Shown: positions 33,618 through 41,946 of the stretch, piece by piece
How the letters are laid out: each line of letters starts with the position of its first letter
How positions within the stretch are numbered: the stretch's first letter is position 1
DNA from: Gaiellaceae bacterium
Lineage (GTDB): Bacteria; Actinomycetota; Thermoleophilia; Gaiellales; Gaiellaceae
Direction of reading: 5' to 3'
Assembly: GCA_021323315.1 (NCBI GenBank)
Contig: JAJTCQ010000008.1
Location: 30,160-94,159 of the forward strand
DNA: 64,000 bases
The notes under the pieces: model-generated
The model's input: the letters and a program-made list of their open reading frames with translations, nothing else
Told to the model about the DNA's origin: nothing
Databases searched by the model: none
Made by a program: the position numbers and the translations under genes

Positions 33618-36205
33618 GAGCGCATCCGCGCCCCGGAGGGATCGAAGAAGGCGCCGTCGGTGATGCGTGCGCCGCGGCGCAGCCGATCGACCTGTATCTC
33701 AACGCGCGTCCCGGGCTCCGACCGCTCTCCCGGCACCCAGGCGAGCCCGATCACCTGACCGACCGCCTCGCTGTGCCGCGCGCTCGTCACGCGGCCGACG
33801 GGCATCCCGTCGACGACGATCTGCGCCCCCTCGGCGGGTACGACGTCTTCCTCCATCGTGAACCCGACGAGCTGCTCCTTCTCCTCCCGCTGCACGAAGT
33901 GCTCGAGCGCGAACTTCCCGACGAAGTCGTCCTTGTCCAGCTTCGGCAGCCACGACATGCCCGCGGAGTAGAGGTTGGACTCCGAGTCCGTGTCCTGGCC
34001 CACGATGACGTGGCCCTTCTCGAGGCGGAGCACGCGCTGAGGCTCGAGGCCGAAGGGCCGGGCGCCCTCGCCGACGAGCGCATCCCAGAGGTGCTCGCCC
34101 GCAGGGCTCGGGAAGTGCAGCTCGTAGCCGAGCTCGCCCACGAAGCCGATCCGCAGCGCGAGCGTGGGGACCCCCGCGACGACGAGCTCGTGTGCGTCGA
34201 GATACTTGAAGTCCTCGGCCGACACGTCGTCCGGATCCTCGACGAGGCGTCCGAGCGCCTCTCTCGCACGCGGCCCGGCGAGGTTAACGGCGGCGAGCGC
34301 TCCCGTCACGTTCACGATCTCCGCGTCATAGGCCCAGACGGCGTTCCACCACTGGAACCACGCGGTGACGGCGTCGGCGCCGGTCGACGTCGTCGTCACG
34401 TAGAAGAGGTCGTCCGCGAGCCGCGCGATCGTGCCGTCGTCCATGATCCGACCGCCGTCCGAGGTGAGGACGCCGTAGCGGATGCGGCCCGGCTTCATGT
34501 CGCCGAAGCGGCTCGGATACAGGCGCTCGAGAAGCTGGACGGCCTCGCGCCCCTCGACGAGCAGCTTTCCGAGCGTCGAGACGTCGATGACGCCGAGGGA
34601 CTCATGTACCGCCCGCACCTCGTCCTCGGGGTGCTCGCCGTAGGCGTAGGGGCGTTTCCACGGGCCTGCCCACTGGATCGTCGCCCCGGCTTCCTGGTGG
34701 CGCCAGTGGATGGAGCCGCGCCGCGTGGGAGTCAACTCGCGCCCGGCGAGCAGGCCGAGCTCGACCGGCGCCCAGGGCGGGCGCGCGGTCGTCGTCCCGA
34801 TCGCCGACTCGAACATCCGGGTCTCCTCGGCATATACCCGGATACTCGAAAGGTGGCAGAGCTTGCCCTGGCAGGGCCCCATCGTCGTCGTCGTGTAGCG
34901 CTTCGCGAGCTCGATCGAGTCGAAGCCCTCTCCGATCGCACGCTTCATGTCCTTCGTGGTGACGTCCTCACACACGCAGACGAAGCACTTGCCCTTGCCC
35001 TCGTACGCGGGCTCGGGCGCGATGCGCGGGAGCCCGGCGCCGGTGACACTCCCGACCGCCTCAACCCCGTCCGGCAGCTCGGTCGGCACGAAGACGCCGA
35101 GCGAGTCGTCGAACTCCACGCGCGCACCCGCCTGGGCGAGCAGCGAGTACGCGGGCTGCCGGCCACCGGATGCGACGAGCAGGTCGCAGCCGTAGCGCTC
35201 GCCGTTCAGGACGAGCCGCCGCACGCGGCCCTTGCCGCCCTGCGCCGAGAGCTCGCGTGGCCGGACGTCACGGAGGTCCACCACCTTCTCGACCTCGACC
35301 CCGACGTCCATGAGCTCGTCCGCGATCGCCAGCGTCTCGTCGTCCGAGCCCAGCACGACCGCGCGCTCACCCGGCCTGATGGAGTAGTCGCCGATCAGTC
35401 GGCGAACGCCGTCGGGCAGCATCACGCCGACGAGGTCGTTGCCCGGGAACACGAGCGGCTGCTCGGTCGCTCCCGTCGCGACGACGATCCGCTCGGCGCG
35501 GAAGCGGTAGAGGACCGTGTCGGCATCGACCGGGACGAGCCCGCCCTCCCAGATCCCGAGCGCGCGGGCCGGCGCGAGCACCTCGACGCCCGGAAGTGCG
35601 AGGTCGCGGTTGCGAGGGTCCTCGTCCACCAAGACGACTCCTGGCCCCGCCTGCGCCGCTTCCAGCGCAGCCGCCCGGCCGGCGGCGCCGCCGCCGACGA
35701 CGAGCACGCGAGCCCTCCGATGCTCGGTGTCGTAGCGCCTCGTGTGACCTGCGTGTGGATCGAGCGCGCCGAGCCCGGCCGCACTCCGCAGGAACTTCTC
35801 GTACAGCGGCCACGCGGCTCGCGGGCGGATGAAGGTGCGGTAGTAGAACCCGACCGGCGTGAACGGGCCGCCGATCTTGTCGGTCAGCGACATGAAGTCG
35901 AAGTCGAGCGACCAGCGGACGTTCTGGCCCTCGACGACGGCTCCCTCGCGGATCGGCTCGGTGCACACGCGCACGTTCGGCACGCCGTCGACCGTCATCT
36001 GACAGTTCGGGCAGTGGCCCGAGCAGCAGAGGAGGCCGCGCGGCCGGTGGTACTTGAACGAGCGGGAGAAGACACGCTTCCCGGCAGCGAATGCAGCCGT
36101 CGCGATCGTGTCCCCTTCGAAGCCCGTGATCCTCCAGCCGGCGAACGTGAACGACACGGCCCTCGAACGGTCGATCCGCTCGCCGTCGCGCCGCTCCAAC
36201 CTCAT
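33614..36205 (-). CDS. soxA: Sarcosine oxidase alpha subunit / N-methylglutamate dehydrogenase large subunit
   Basis: 863 residues, slightly shorter than usual (about 960). Residues about 20-105 form a 2Fe-2S-type domain with CCSGHCPNCQ (Cys60-68). Residues about 165-430 form an NAD/FAD disulfide-oxidoreductase domain (RVLVVGGGAAGRAAALEAA, IVVATGATEQPLVFPGND). A BFD-like Cys cluster follows (CFVCVCEDVTTKD and GPCQGKLC). Residues about 500-863 are a GcvT-like THF domain (VHESLGVIDVSTLGKLLVEG, LRIGFVGELGYELHFP). The enzyme channels the methyl carbon to THF as methylene-THF. Coupled by 4-base overlaps to soxD and soxG. Confidence 0.93.
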   Translation of the reverse strand: MRLERRDGERIDRSRAVSFTFAGWRITGFEGDTIATAAFAAGKRVFSRSFKYHRPRGLLCCSGHCPNCQMTVDGVPNVRVCTEPIREGAVVEGQNVRWSLDFDFMSLTDKIGGPFTPVGFYYRTFIRPRAAWPLYEKFLRSAAGLGALDPHAGHTRRYDTEHRRARVLVVGGGAAGRAAALEAAQAGPGVVLVDEDPRNRDLALPGVEVLAPARALGIWEGGLVPVDADTVLYRFRAERIVVATGATEQPLVFPGNDLVGVMLPDGVRRLIGDYSIRPGERAVVLGSDDETLAIADELMDVGVEVEKVVDLRDVRPRELSAQGGKGRVRRLVLNGERYGCDLLVASGGRQPAYSLLAQAGARVEFDDSLGVFVPTELPDGVEAVGSVTGAGLPRIAPEPAYEGKGKCFVCVCEDVTTKDMKRAIGEGFDSIELAKRYTTTTMGPCQGKLCHLSSIRVYAEETRMFESAIGTTTARPPWAPVELGLLAGRELTPTRRGSIHWRHQEAGATIQWAGPWKRPYAYGEHPEDEVRAVHESLGVIDVSTLGKLLVEGREAVQLLERLYPSRFGDMKPGRIRYGVLTSDGGRIMDDGTIARLADDLFYVTTTSTGADAVTAWFQWWNAVWAYDAEIVNVTGALAAVNLAGPRAREALGRLVEDPDDVSAEDFKYLDAHELVVAGVPTLALRIGFVGELGYELHFPSPAGEHLWDALVGEGARPFGLEPQRVLRLEKGHVIVGQDTDSESNLYSAGMSWLPKLDKDDFVGKFALEHFVQREEKEQLVGFTMEEDVVPAEGAQIVVDGMPVGRVTSARHSEAVGQVIGLAWVPGERSEPGTRVEIQVDRLRRGARITDGAFFDPSGARMRS

Positions 36206-36468
36206 GACGTCTTCCTCGATTCCGGGAGCATCACCTCGAGCACCTCGTTCGTCCGCGTGTCACGGTCGGCGAGGAACCACTCGCCGCAGCCCGCCCGATG
36301 CTGCCACCACTCGCGCTGCACGCCGGCGAGGTTGTCGCGGAAGTACACGTACTCGGTCAGCTCACGGAGCGTGGGCGAGCCGGACGGACGTTTCGTGACC
36401 TCGCCGAAGTAGGCGTACTCGTCGACTGGCCGCGGACCACAGAAGGGGCAGGCAAGAAGGAAGGACAT
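36202..36468 (-). CDS. soxD: Sarcosine oxidase delta subunit (SoxD/MgdB)
   Basis: 88 residues. Zinc-binding layout LACPFCGPRPVDEYAYFGEV (Cys7, Cys10), then YVYFRDNLAGVQREWWQHRAGCGEWFLADRDT, with His and Cys completing the site. These features are diagnostic of SoxD. First gene of the operon soxD-soxA-soxG-soxB-fhs; the classical order is B-D-A-G. Its start faces iclR across a 59-base promoter region carrying the ATTGC-N7-GCAA site. Confidence 0.92.
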   Translation of the reverse strand: MSFLLACPFCGPRPVDEYAYFGEVTKRPSGSPTLRELTEYVYFRDNLAGVQREWWQHRAGCGEWFLADRDTRTNEVLEVMLPESRKTS

Positions 36469-36478
36469 CAGGGCTTGA

Positions 36479-36495
36479 ATTGCACCTTGAGCAAC
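36479..36495. promoter_or_regulatory. Candidate operator in the soxD/iclR promoter region
   Basis: ATTGCACCTTGAGCAAC: ATTGC, 7-base spacer, GCAAC. It lies 10 bases upstream of the soxD ATG (minus strand) and 32 upstream of the iclR ATG (plus strand). It shares arms and spacing with 25438-25454. Divergent IclR regulators commonly bind such intergenic palindromes, so IclR autoregulation and sox control is the inference. Confidence 0.45.
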
Positions 36496-36527
36496 GCTGT
36501 GCCAGAATCCGCAACGAACCTACATCG

Positions 36528-37304
36528 ATGTCGCGCACCCGTCAACCGTCTACCCGCCGAATTGGCGCTGCCGCGCGAGCGATCACCGTGCTCGACACCC
36601 TCGCGGACGGCGGGGAGCTCGGCACCAACGAGATCGCACGCCGAACCGGGATGACACCGAGCACCGTCTCGCGCCAGCTCGGCACGCTCGCTGCGTCGGG
36701 GCTCGTCGAGCGGGTCACGTCCACCGGACGCTATCGCCTCGGCATTCGCCTCGTTCACCTCGCGAACGCGGTCCTCGCGCGCCTCGACGTACGCGAGGTC
36801 GCGCGGCCGCATCTCGTCGCGCTCGTCGAGGCGACGGGCGAGACCGCGACGCTCTCCGTGGCCGGCGACGAGGATGCGATCACGGTCGACTTCGTCGCCG
36901 GCACTCACCAGATCCAGCCGGTGTCGAGGCTCGGCCGCCCGTCGATCGCGCACGCGACGTCGGCCGGGAAGGTGATGCTCGCCTTCTCCGGCCGCGAGCT
37001 GCCGCAGGGCCCTCTCCGCGCGTACACGACACGCACGATCACGGATCCGCAGGTCCTGGCCACCGAGATCGAGACCGCACGCGAGCGTGGCTACGCGCAG
37101 GCGGTCGGGGAGCGCGAGCCCGGGCTGACCGCGATCGCCGCCCCCATCCGGTCGGCCCGCGGCGAGCTCGAGGCGATCGTCGCGCTCCAGGGGCCGAGCA
37201 CGCGCTTCGACAGCGCCGCCGTCGATGCGGCGCTGCCGCTCCTCCTCGAGCGCTCCGTCTCGATCTCGCGCGAGCTCGGCTGGACCACCGAGCCGCCGAC
37301 GTAA
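36528..37304 (+). CDS. IclR family transcriptional regulator
   Basis: 258 residues from ATG 36528; TTG 36480 is an in-frame alternative that would cover the candidate operator. The N-terminal winged helix has VLDTLADGGELGTNEIARRTG and PSTVSRQLGTLAASGLVER. The C-terminal effector domain has LVEATGETATLSVAGDEDAITVDFV, RLGRPSIAHATSAGKVMLAF and RERGYAQAVGEREPGLTAIAAPI. IclR proteins sense small metabolites. Divergent position makes the sox-fhs operon the likely target. Confidence 0.93.
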   Translation: MSRTRQPSTRRIGAAARAITVLDTLADGGELGTNEIARRTGMTPSTVSRQLGTLAASGLVERVTSTGRYRLGIRLVHLANAVLARLDVREVARPHLVALVEATGETATLSVAGDEDAITVDFVAGTHQIQPVSRLGRPSIAHATSAGKVMLAFSGRELPQGPLRAYTTRTITDPQVLATEIETARERGYAQAVGEREPGLTAIAAPIRSARGELEAIVALQGPSTRFDSAAVDAALPLLLERSVSISRELGWTTEPPT

Positions 37305-37358
37305 GGCCCGCACCGCACGCGACACCAATCCCCAGGCAACCAAGGAGGAGCACATGCC

Positions 37359-37565
37359 GTGGGGGGCTGGATCAGCGAGCTTCCGACCGAGTTCTTCATG
37401 GTCGTACACATCGCGGGCTTCGCGATCGGTTCGACGTTCGCGTGGGCGGCGTTCAAGCGCGAGCTCACGCTTCTCGGTCTCGGGTTCTCGCTCGACGCAG
37501 CGGCCGAGGTTGTCCACATGACGCTGCGCAGCCAGGACATGGACGGCGAGGTCGTCGTCCGGTGA
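37359..37565 (+). CDS. Small membrane-associated hypothetical protein (68 aa)
   Basis: GTG 37359, 8 bases after AAGGAGGAG, reads GGWISELPTEFFMVVHIAGF; the ATG at 37354 in another frame gives an unnatural Ser/Arg-rich peptide and is rejected. One hydrophobic segment (FMVVHIAGFAIGSTFAWAAF, about 13-32) and a possible second (LTLLGLGFSLDAAAEVV). Its stop overlaps the next start by 4 bases. Family unknown. Confidence 0.6.
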   Translation: MGGWISELPTEFFMVVHIAGFAIGSTFAWAAFKRELTLLGLGFSLDAAAEVVHMTLRSQDMDGEVVVR

Positions 37566-37972
37566 CCGATCGGGCCGCCCTCCGCCGGGACGTCGTCGTC
37601 GTCGCGTGCGCACTCAGTGCGGGCATCCACGCGGCGCTCGCCCCGTCCCATCTGGACGAGGGCAGCGCTGCCGGCGGCGCCTTCCTCGCCGCCGCGGTCC
37701 TGCTCGGAGCGTTGATGGTAGTCCTGACGCGACACGCGAGCGCGCCGCTGATTGCCCTCGCGGCAGTGACCCTCGCCGCGCTGATCACGAGCTATGGGGC
37801 CGCGATCACGTCCGGGTTCCCGGTCCTCCATCCGAGTCCCGAGCCGGTCGAAGGCCTCGCCGTCGCGACGAAGCTCGTCGAGGCCGTCGGGCTCGCCGCC
37901 GCACTCGATCTCCTCTGGCGCGGCCGTCCGGCCGTCGCCTTCCACCCAGCACGGAAAGGAACGACGACATGA
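37562..37972 (+). CDS. Hypothetical integral membrane protein (136 aa)
   Basis: GTG 37562 overlaps the previous stop. Four likely helices: VVVVACALSAGIHAALA, GGAFLAAAVLLGALMVVLT, APLIALAAVTLAALITSYGAAIT and VATKLVEAVGLAAALDLLW. A His in helix 1 and conserved-looking SHLDEG loop are notable. No family recognised. It overlaps the following secreted-protein gene by ATGA, forming a three-gene operon. Confidence 0.65.
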   Translation: MTDRAALRRDVVVVACALSAGIHAALAPSHLDEGSAAGGAFLAAAVLLGALMVVLTRHASAPLIALAAVTLAALITSYGAAITSGFPVLHPSPEPVEGLAVATKLVEAVGLAAALDLLWRGRPAVAFHPARKGTTT

Positions 37973-38649
37973 AGACGACCACGAATCGCCCGATTCCGCT
38001 CGGGCTGACCATGCTGATCGCGCTCTTCGGAGCGCTCCTCGCGCTCGCCCTGTCGGGAGGGCACGACGCCTCGGCGCAGGACGACGCGACTCACGCCTCG
38101 TCCGCCATCTCGGAGAAGGAGCTCGCGCTGCGTCAGGACATGCGAAAGCTCTGGGAGGACCACGTCACGTGGACGCGCCTCACGATCATCAGTCTGACCA
38201 CGGACGCGCCTGACACGCAGGCGACGGTCGGGCGGCTGCTGACGAACCAGACGCACATCGGAAATGCGGTCAAGCCCTTCTACGGCAAGCAGGCCGGGAA
38301 CCAGCTGACTGCGCTGCTGAAGGAGCACATCGCCATCGCCGCCGACCTCATCGCGGTCGCGAGGAAGGGCGACACGGCGGCGGTCTCCTCCGAGCAGAAG
38401 CGCTGGCAGGCAAATGCCGATGCAATCGCCGCCTTCCTCTCGAGGGCCAACACGAACTGGAAGCCCGCCGCGATGAGGGCGATGATGCGGAGCCACCTCC
38501 GCCTGACGACCAACGAGGTCGTCGCGCGGCTCACGAAGGACTGGGCGGCCGACGTCCGGGCGTACGACCGCATCCACGTTCAGATCCTCCACATGGCCGA
38601 CATGCTCTCGGACGGGCTCGTTGCCCAGTTCCCCGCGAGGTTCCGGTAA
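37969..38649 (+). CDS. Exported conserved hypothetical protein, helical
   Basis: 226 residues with a signal peptide or anchor (LGLTMLIALFGALLALALSGG, about 12-32, followed by ASAQDD). The mature part is helical and contains MRKLWEDHVTWTRLTIISL, TVGRLLTNQTHIGNAVKPFYG and NQLTALLKEHIAIAADLIAVA. I recall this pattern from widespread uncharacterised bacterial proteins (WTR...LPDT...RLL-NQ-IG-A-PYYG). No enzymatic function is known to me. Last gene of a three-gene overlapping operon. Confidence 0.75.
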   Translation: MKTTTNRPIPLGLTMLIALFGALLALALSGGHDASAQDDATHASSAISEKELALRQDMRKLWEDHVTWTRLTIISLTTDAPDTQATVGRLLTNQTHIGNAVKPFYGKQAGNQLTALLKEHIAIAADLIAVARKGDTAAVSSEQKRWQANADAIAAFLSRANTNWKPAAMRAMMRSHLRLTTNEVVARLTKDWAADVRAYDRIHVQILHMADMLSDGLVAQFPARFR

Positions 38650-38725
38650 GTACCCCGCGTCGCGGAGACACCAAGAGACAGACGATGAAGCCCCCACGAG
38701 ACACGAGCAGGGCGCCAGGGACGTC

Positions 38726-38905
38726 GTGACGACGTGGCGTCGCAACCAGCTCGCCGCGGCCGGGTTCACCCTCCCGGAGGCAGGGCGACTGGCGCGCGAC
38801 CCGCGATACGACCTCCACGCCCTGCTCGAGCTCGTGGACCGTGGCTGCCCGCCCGACCTGGCGGTGCGCATCCTCGCTCCGCTCGACGAGTCGGATGCGG
38901 CATGA
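38726..38905 (+). CDS. Small hypothetical protein coupled to a sigma factor (59 aa)
   Basis: GTG 38726 follows CCAGGGACGTC. It reads WRRNQLAAAGFTLPEAGRLA, then LHALLELVDRGCPPDLAVRIL: two or three helices and one Cys. Its stop overlaps the sigma-factor ATG by 4 bases, so it is the first gene of a three-gene overlapping set. Function unknown; a regulator of the sigma factor is possible. Confidence 0.6.
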   Translation: MTTWRRNQLAAAGFTLPEAGRLARDPRYDLHALLELVDRGCPPDLAVRILAPLDESDAA

Positions 38906-39591
38906 GCCGCGCTACTCTCGCGGGGAAGGTGTCAGCTCCGCGACAGAACCCCGCGGTCGTGGTCGACCTCGATCCCGAATCGCAAGAGTGGATCCACGAT
39001 CTGCGCGCCGACGGCGCGACCAGGGACGAGGCGGTCTCGCGCCTCCATGAGCTCCTGCTCCGCGCCGCTCGCTTCGAGGTCGCGCGGCGCGCGGCGGCCA
39101 TGCCGCACGTCCGGGGCAACGACCTCGACGACCTCGCGGTGCAGGCTGCCGATGACGCGCTCATGAGCGTCCTGCGGCGGCTCGACGACTTCCGCGGCGC
39201 GAGTCGCTTCACGACCTGGGCCTACAAATTCGCCCTCCTCGAGGCCGCGGTGAAGCTTCGCAAGCGAGCGTGGCAGGGCAAGGAGATACCGCTCGAGGAC
39301 GACGCCTGGAGCGCGTTCTCGAGCACCCGGCCGACGCCTGACGCCGAGACGGAGCAGGGTGAGCTGCTGATGACGCTGCGGGACGCGATCGACCGCATCC
39401 TCACCGCGCATCAGCGGCGCGTCCTGATCGCGTTGGCGATCGACGGCGTCCCGATCGACGTCCTCGCGGACCGACTCGACACGACACGCGGCGCCCTGTA
39501 CAAGACCCTGCACGACGCACGACGAAAGCTACGACGCCATCTCGAGGAGTCCGGTCTCGCAGCCGACTCCCTGCTGCAGGAGACGAGCTGA
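38902..39591 (+). CDS. ECF-like RNA polymerase sigma factor
   Basis: 229 residues from ATG 38902. After a 40-residue leader (PAVVVDLDPESQEWIHDL) the region 2 segment is DLAVQAADDALMSVLRRLDDFRGASRFTTWAYKFALLEAAVKLRKR, and region 4 is MTLRDAIDRILTAHQRRVLIALAIDG with helix-turn-helix IDVLADRLDTTRGALYKTLHDARRKLRRHL. Its TGA overlaps the ATG of a small zinc-finger anti-sigma-like gene. Confidence 0.88.
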   Translation: MSRATLAGKVSAPRQNPAVVVDLDPESQEWIHDLRADGATRDEAVSRLHELLLRAARFEVARRAAAMPHVRGNDLDDLAVQAADDALMSVLRRLDDFRGASRFTTWAYKFALLEAAVKLRKRAWQGKEIPLEDDAWSAFSSTRPTPDAETEQGELLMTLRDAIDRILTAHQRRVLIALAIDGVPIDVLADRLDTTRGALYKTLHDARRKLRRHLEESGLAADSLLQETS

Positions 39592-39815
39592 TGGAGCACG
39601 CCAATCTCAACCGAGCACTCGGGCGCTTGCTCGGCCCGGAAGGCCCCGAGATCGGGTGCGATGTCTGCTTCGAGGAGCTCGACCGCTACGTCGACCTCGA
39701 GCTCGCGGGCAAGGACGCCGATGCGGCGATTCCGGGACTGCGCGCGCACCTCGCGGGGTGCCCGGCGTGCCGCGAGGAGCACGACAGCCTGTACGCGCTC
39801 GTCGCCGGCGAGTAG
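39591..39815 (+). CDS. Small zinc-finger anti-sigma-like protein (74 aa)
   Basis: Starts at TGATG with a 1-base overlap. It contains CDVCFEELDRYVDLELAG and the ZAS motif HLAGCPACREEH (His-x3-Cys-x2-Cys). Unlike membrane anti-sigma factors there is no transmembrane helix, so it is a soluble ZAS protein, as known for redox-sensing RsrA-like factors. It likely controls the sigma factor just upstream. Confidence 0.82.
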   Translation: MEHANLNRALGRLLGPEGPEIGCDVCFEELDRYVDLELAGKDADAAIPGLRAHLAGCPACREEHDSLYALVAGE

Positions 39816-39849
39816 TCCGGCGGGCGAGCCAGGAGCCGCGTGTGTCCTC

Positions 39850-39884
39850 GGCCCCGGCCACCCCGTGTTTGTCCGGCTGGGGCC
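39850..39884. terminator. Hairpin between convergent genes
   Basis: GGCCCCGGCC (39850-39859) pairs with GGCTGGGGCC (39875-39884), a 10-bp stem with one G-T wobble and a 15-base loop. It lies midway between convergent stops at 39815 and 39903, so it suits a bidirectional terminator. Confidence 0.6.
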
Positions 39885-39902
39885 TGATCGTTCGCTGCCG
39901 GG

Positions 39903-40853
39903 TCAGGCGGACTCGGCCAGGCGGTCGGCGAGCGCACGGATGCTCGTGCGCAACTCCTCCGGCCTGACGATCGTGAAGCCGCACCCGAGGCCGGCGAGGA
40001 CGCTCGCGGCCCAGTCGAGCGAGCCCACGCGGATACGGAGCAGGGTCCCACCATCGGCCTCGACGAGCTCGGCGAGCGTCGCGGGCACGCGTCGCGCAGC
40101 CTCGTCGAAGGGAAGGTCGAGCAGGACCTCGACCTCCCAGCGCCAGGGAGTGCGCGCAAGCGACGTCGACACGTACGCGACGGCGTCGAATCCCGCCGGC
40201 GGCGGGAGTGCCGGCTCGTCGTCGAGGACGGGCCGGCGGATCCGGTCGGCCCTGAACGTGCGGAGGTCCTCGCGGCCGTGGTCGAACGCCGCCAGGTACC
40301 ACCGCCCGGTGTGGACGACGAGCCCGAGCGGGCTCAGCTCGCGCTCGGTCTCTTCACCCGCGTACGAGCGGTACGCCATGCGGAGCCGTCGGCGGCGCCT
40401 GATCGCCTCCGCGAGGAGCAGCACCGTCTCGCCGCCGACCGGCGCGGAGCCGCGCGCGCTCGCGGTGAAGTCCAAGGTCTCCTCGAGAGCCTCGACCCGC
40501 CGTCGGAGGCCGTCGGGGAGTACGCGGTGGATCTTCGCGAGCGCCCCGTCGACCGACTCGGCGGAGCCGGTGAGCCCGAGCCGGCCCGCCGCGAGCGTAC
40601 CGAGCGCGACCACGACGGCCTCGTCGTCCGTGAGCATGAGCGGCGGGAGCCGGAAGCCGGGACGGATGCGGTATCCGCCGCCCACGCCGCGCTGGCCCTC
40701 GATCGGGATGCCGAGATCCTGGAGGGCGGCGATGTAACGTCGAGCCGTCCTCCGGTCGACCCCGAGCCGGTCGGCGATCTCACCACCGGTCAGGAGCGGT
40801 TGTGCCTGCAGCAACTCGAGGAGCTCGAGCAGCCGGGCCGTCGGAGTCGACAC
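39903..40853 (-). CDS. WYL-domain transcriptional regulator (DeoR/YafY-like)
   Basis: 316 residues. N-terminal HTH: RLLELLELLQAQPLLTGGEIADRLGVDRRTARRYIAALQ, with wing GQRGVGGGYRI. The WYL core is RLRMAYRSYAGEETERELSPLGLVVHTGRWYLAAFDHGREDLRTFRADRI (about 158-207). WYL domains sense nucleic acid or small ligands. It is divergent from a DUF1579-like operon, with a palindrome in between, so it may control that operon and itself. Confidence 0.92.
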   Translation of the reverse strand: MSTPTARLLELLELLQAQPLLTGGEIADRLGVDRRTARRYIAALQDLGIPIEGQRGVGGGYRIRPGFRLPPLMLTDDEAVVVALGTLAAGRLGLTGSAESVDGALAKIHRVLPDGLRRRVEALEETLDFTASARGSAPVGGETVLLLAEAIRRRRRLRMAYRSYAGEETERELSPLGLVVHTGRWYLAAFDHGREDLRTFRADRIRRPVLDDEPALPPPAGFDAVAYVSTSLARTPWRWEVEVLLDLPFDEAARRVPATLAELVEADGGTLLRIRVGSLDWAASVLAGLGCGFTIVRPEELRTSIRALADRLAESA

Positions 40854-40876
40854 GCGTCGAAGTGAAGCAGAGATAG

Positions 40877-40893
40877 AGGGCGGTAGTTGCCCT
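40877..40893. promoter_or_regulatory. Palindrome between WYL regulator and DUF1579 operon
   Basis: AGGGC-ggtagtt-GCCCT, perfect 5-base arms, 24 bases upstream of the WYL start and 50 upstream of the divergent gene. A good candidate operator for the WYL protein, from symmetry and position only. Confidence 0.4.
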
Positions 40894-40942
40894 ATTTCCT
40901 CGATAGCGTCACGGGGTCAGACAGCGATCCGAAGGAGCGCCG

Positions 40943-41443
40943 ATGAGAGCGGATGTGAGAGAGCGGGCGAGCTCGCAGGACTTCGACTTCTTCATGGGGC
41001 GGTGGGAGGTACACAATCGCCGCCTCGTCGAGCGGCTTGCCGGATCGGACGAGTGGGACGAGTTCGGCTCGAAGGTGGCCGTACGCCAGCTGCCCGGCGG
41101 GCTCGGCAACGAGGACGTCTTCTGCGCCGACTACGGCGGAGGCTTCGTCGGGATGTCGTTCCGCTTCTACGATCCCGAGACGGGCGCGTGGTCGATCTAC
41201 TGGGCGGACAGCCGCCGGCCAGGGCTGCTCGACCCGCCCGTGATCGGCTCCTTCTCGGGGGACACGGGCATCTTCGAGGGAGCGGACACGTTCGAGGGCA
41301 GGCCGATCCGAGTGCGATTCACCTGGTCGCGGGTCACGTCTCCGACTCCGCGCTGGGAGCAGGCGTTCTCCGACGACGATGGGGAGACGTGGGAGACGAA
41401 CTGGATCATGGACTTCGCGCGCACGCTGGAGGCTGCGTCGTGA
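40943..41443 (+). CDS. DUF1579-like small lipocalin-type protein
   Basis: 166 residues. FDFFMGRWEVHNRRLVERL at the N-terminus, then MSFRFYDPETGAWSIYWADS and EGRPIRVRFTWSRVTSPTPRWEQAFSDDDGETWETNWIMDF: an antiparallel beta barrel with repeated Trp, as in DUF1579/heme-binding-like proteins. Function unknown. First of three genes with 4- and 3-base stop/start overlaps, opposite a WYL regulator. Confidence 0.75.
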   Translation: MRADVRERASSQDFDFFMGRWEVHNRRLVERLAGSDEWDEFGSKVAVRQLPGGLGNEDVFCADYGGGFVGMSFRFYDPETGAWSIYWADSRRPGLLDPPVIGSFSGDTGIFEGADTFEGRPIRVRFTWSRVTSPTPRWEQAFSDDDGETWETNWIMDFARTLEAAS

Positions 41444-41946
41444 GCGCACTCGAGCAGTCGAGCAGCGTCACGCCCGAGTACCGGCACGTCGAGAAGGTCG
41501 TCACGCCGGAGCCGAGCCTCGCGCTGGAAGGAACGATCCTCAAGTGGTACGACATCGCGCCCGACGATGCCCCCGTTCCGCTCGCGATCCGAGCCCTCGC
41601 ACGCCGCAACCTGCGCGACGCGGCCCACGACCGGACGCTCGGCGACCTCGGCGACCTCGGCTTCGTGGTTCTCCACCGCTGCGGTGAGGACTTCTACTTC
41701 CTGCTGCTCTGCACCTGGCGCAACGAGAACGAGCTCTGGGAGACCGTCTGGGCGAAGAACGGCGCCGGCGACGTCTTCTTCCGGCCGTGGCCGACGGACG
41801 CGGCCCACCGCCCCACGTTCTGCGTCTGGGAACTCGGCGCCCTCTGTCACGAGCGGGATGCCTGGGGCGAGTACCTCTGCTCGGCCCGCGACGAGACAGC
41901 GCGAAAGACGTACTTGCGCTCCTCGTACGAGGGAGTCGTGTGCTGA
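41440..41946 (+). CDS. Unrecognised conserved-looking protein (168 aa)
   Basis: GTG 41440 overlaps the previous stop. Alpha/beta content with TPEYRHVEKVVTPEPSLALEG, TILKWYDIAPDDAPVPLAIRALARRNL, FVVLHRCGEDFYFLLLCTWRNENELWETVWAKNG and FCVWELGALCHERDAWGEYL. No signal peptide or helix. I do not recognise it with certainty. The operon partners (DUF1579-like, YCII-like) are also small detoxification-type folds. Confidence 0.65.
   Translation: MSALEQSSSVTPEYRHVEKVVTPEPSLALEGTILKWYDIAPDDAPVPLAIRALARRNLRDAAHDRTLGDLGDLGFVVLHRCGEDFYFLLLCTWRNENELWETVWAKNGAGDVFFRPWPTDAAHRPTFCVWELGALCHERDAWGEYLCSARDETARKTYLRSSYEGVVC

Noticed and set aside
33449-36412. 987-codon open frame on the plus strand across soxG and soxA
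   Set aside because: Complement shadow of soxA; composition is Arg/Glu/Val-rich without conserved motifs.
37354-37521. ATG-initiated frame behind the strong AAGGAGGAG site
   Set aside because: It yields a Ser/Arg-rich peptide; the GTG at 37359 in another frame uses the same ribosome site and gives a natural membrane peptide overlapping the next gene.
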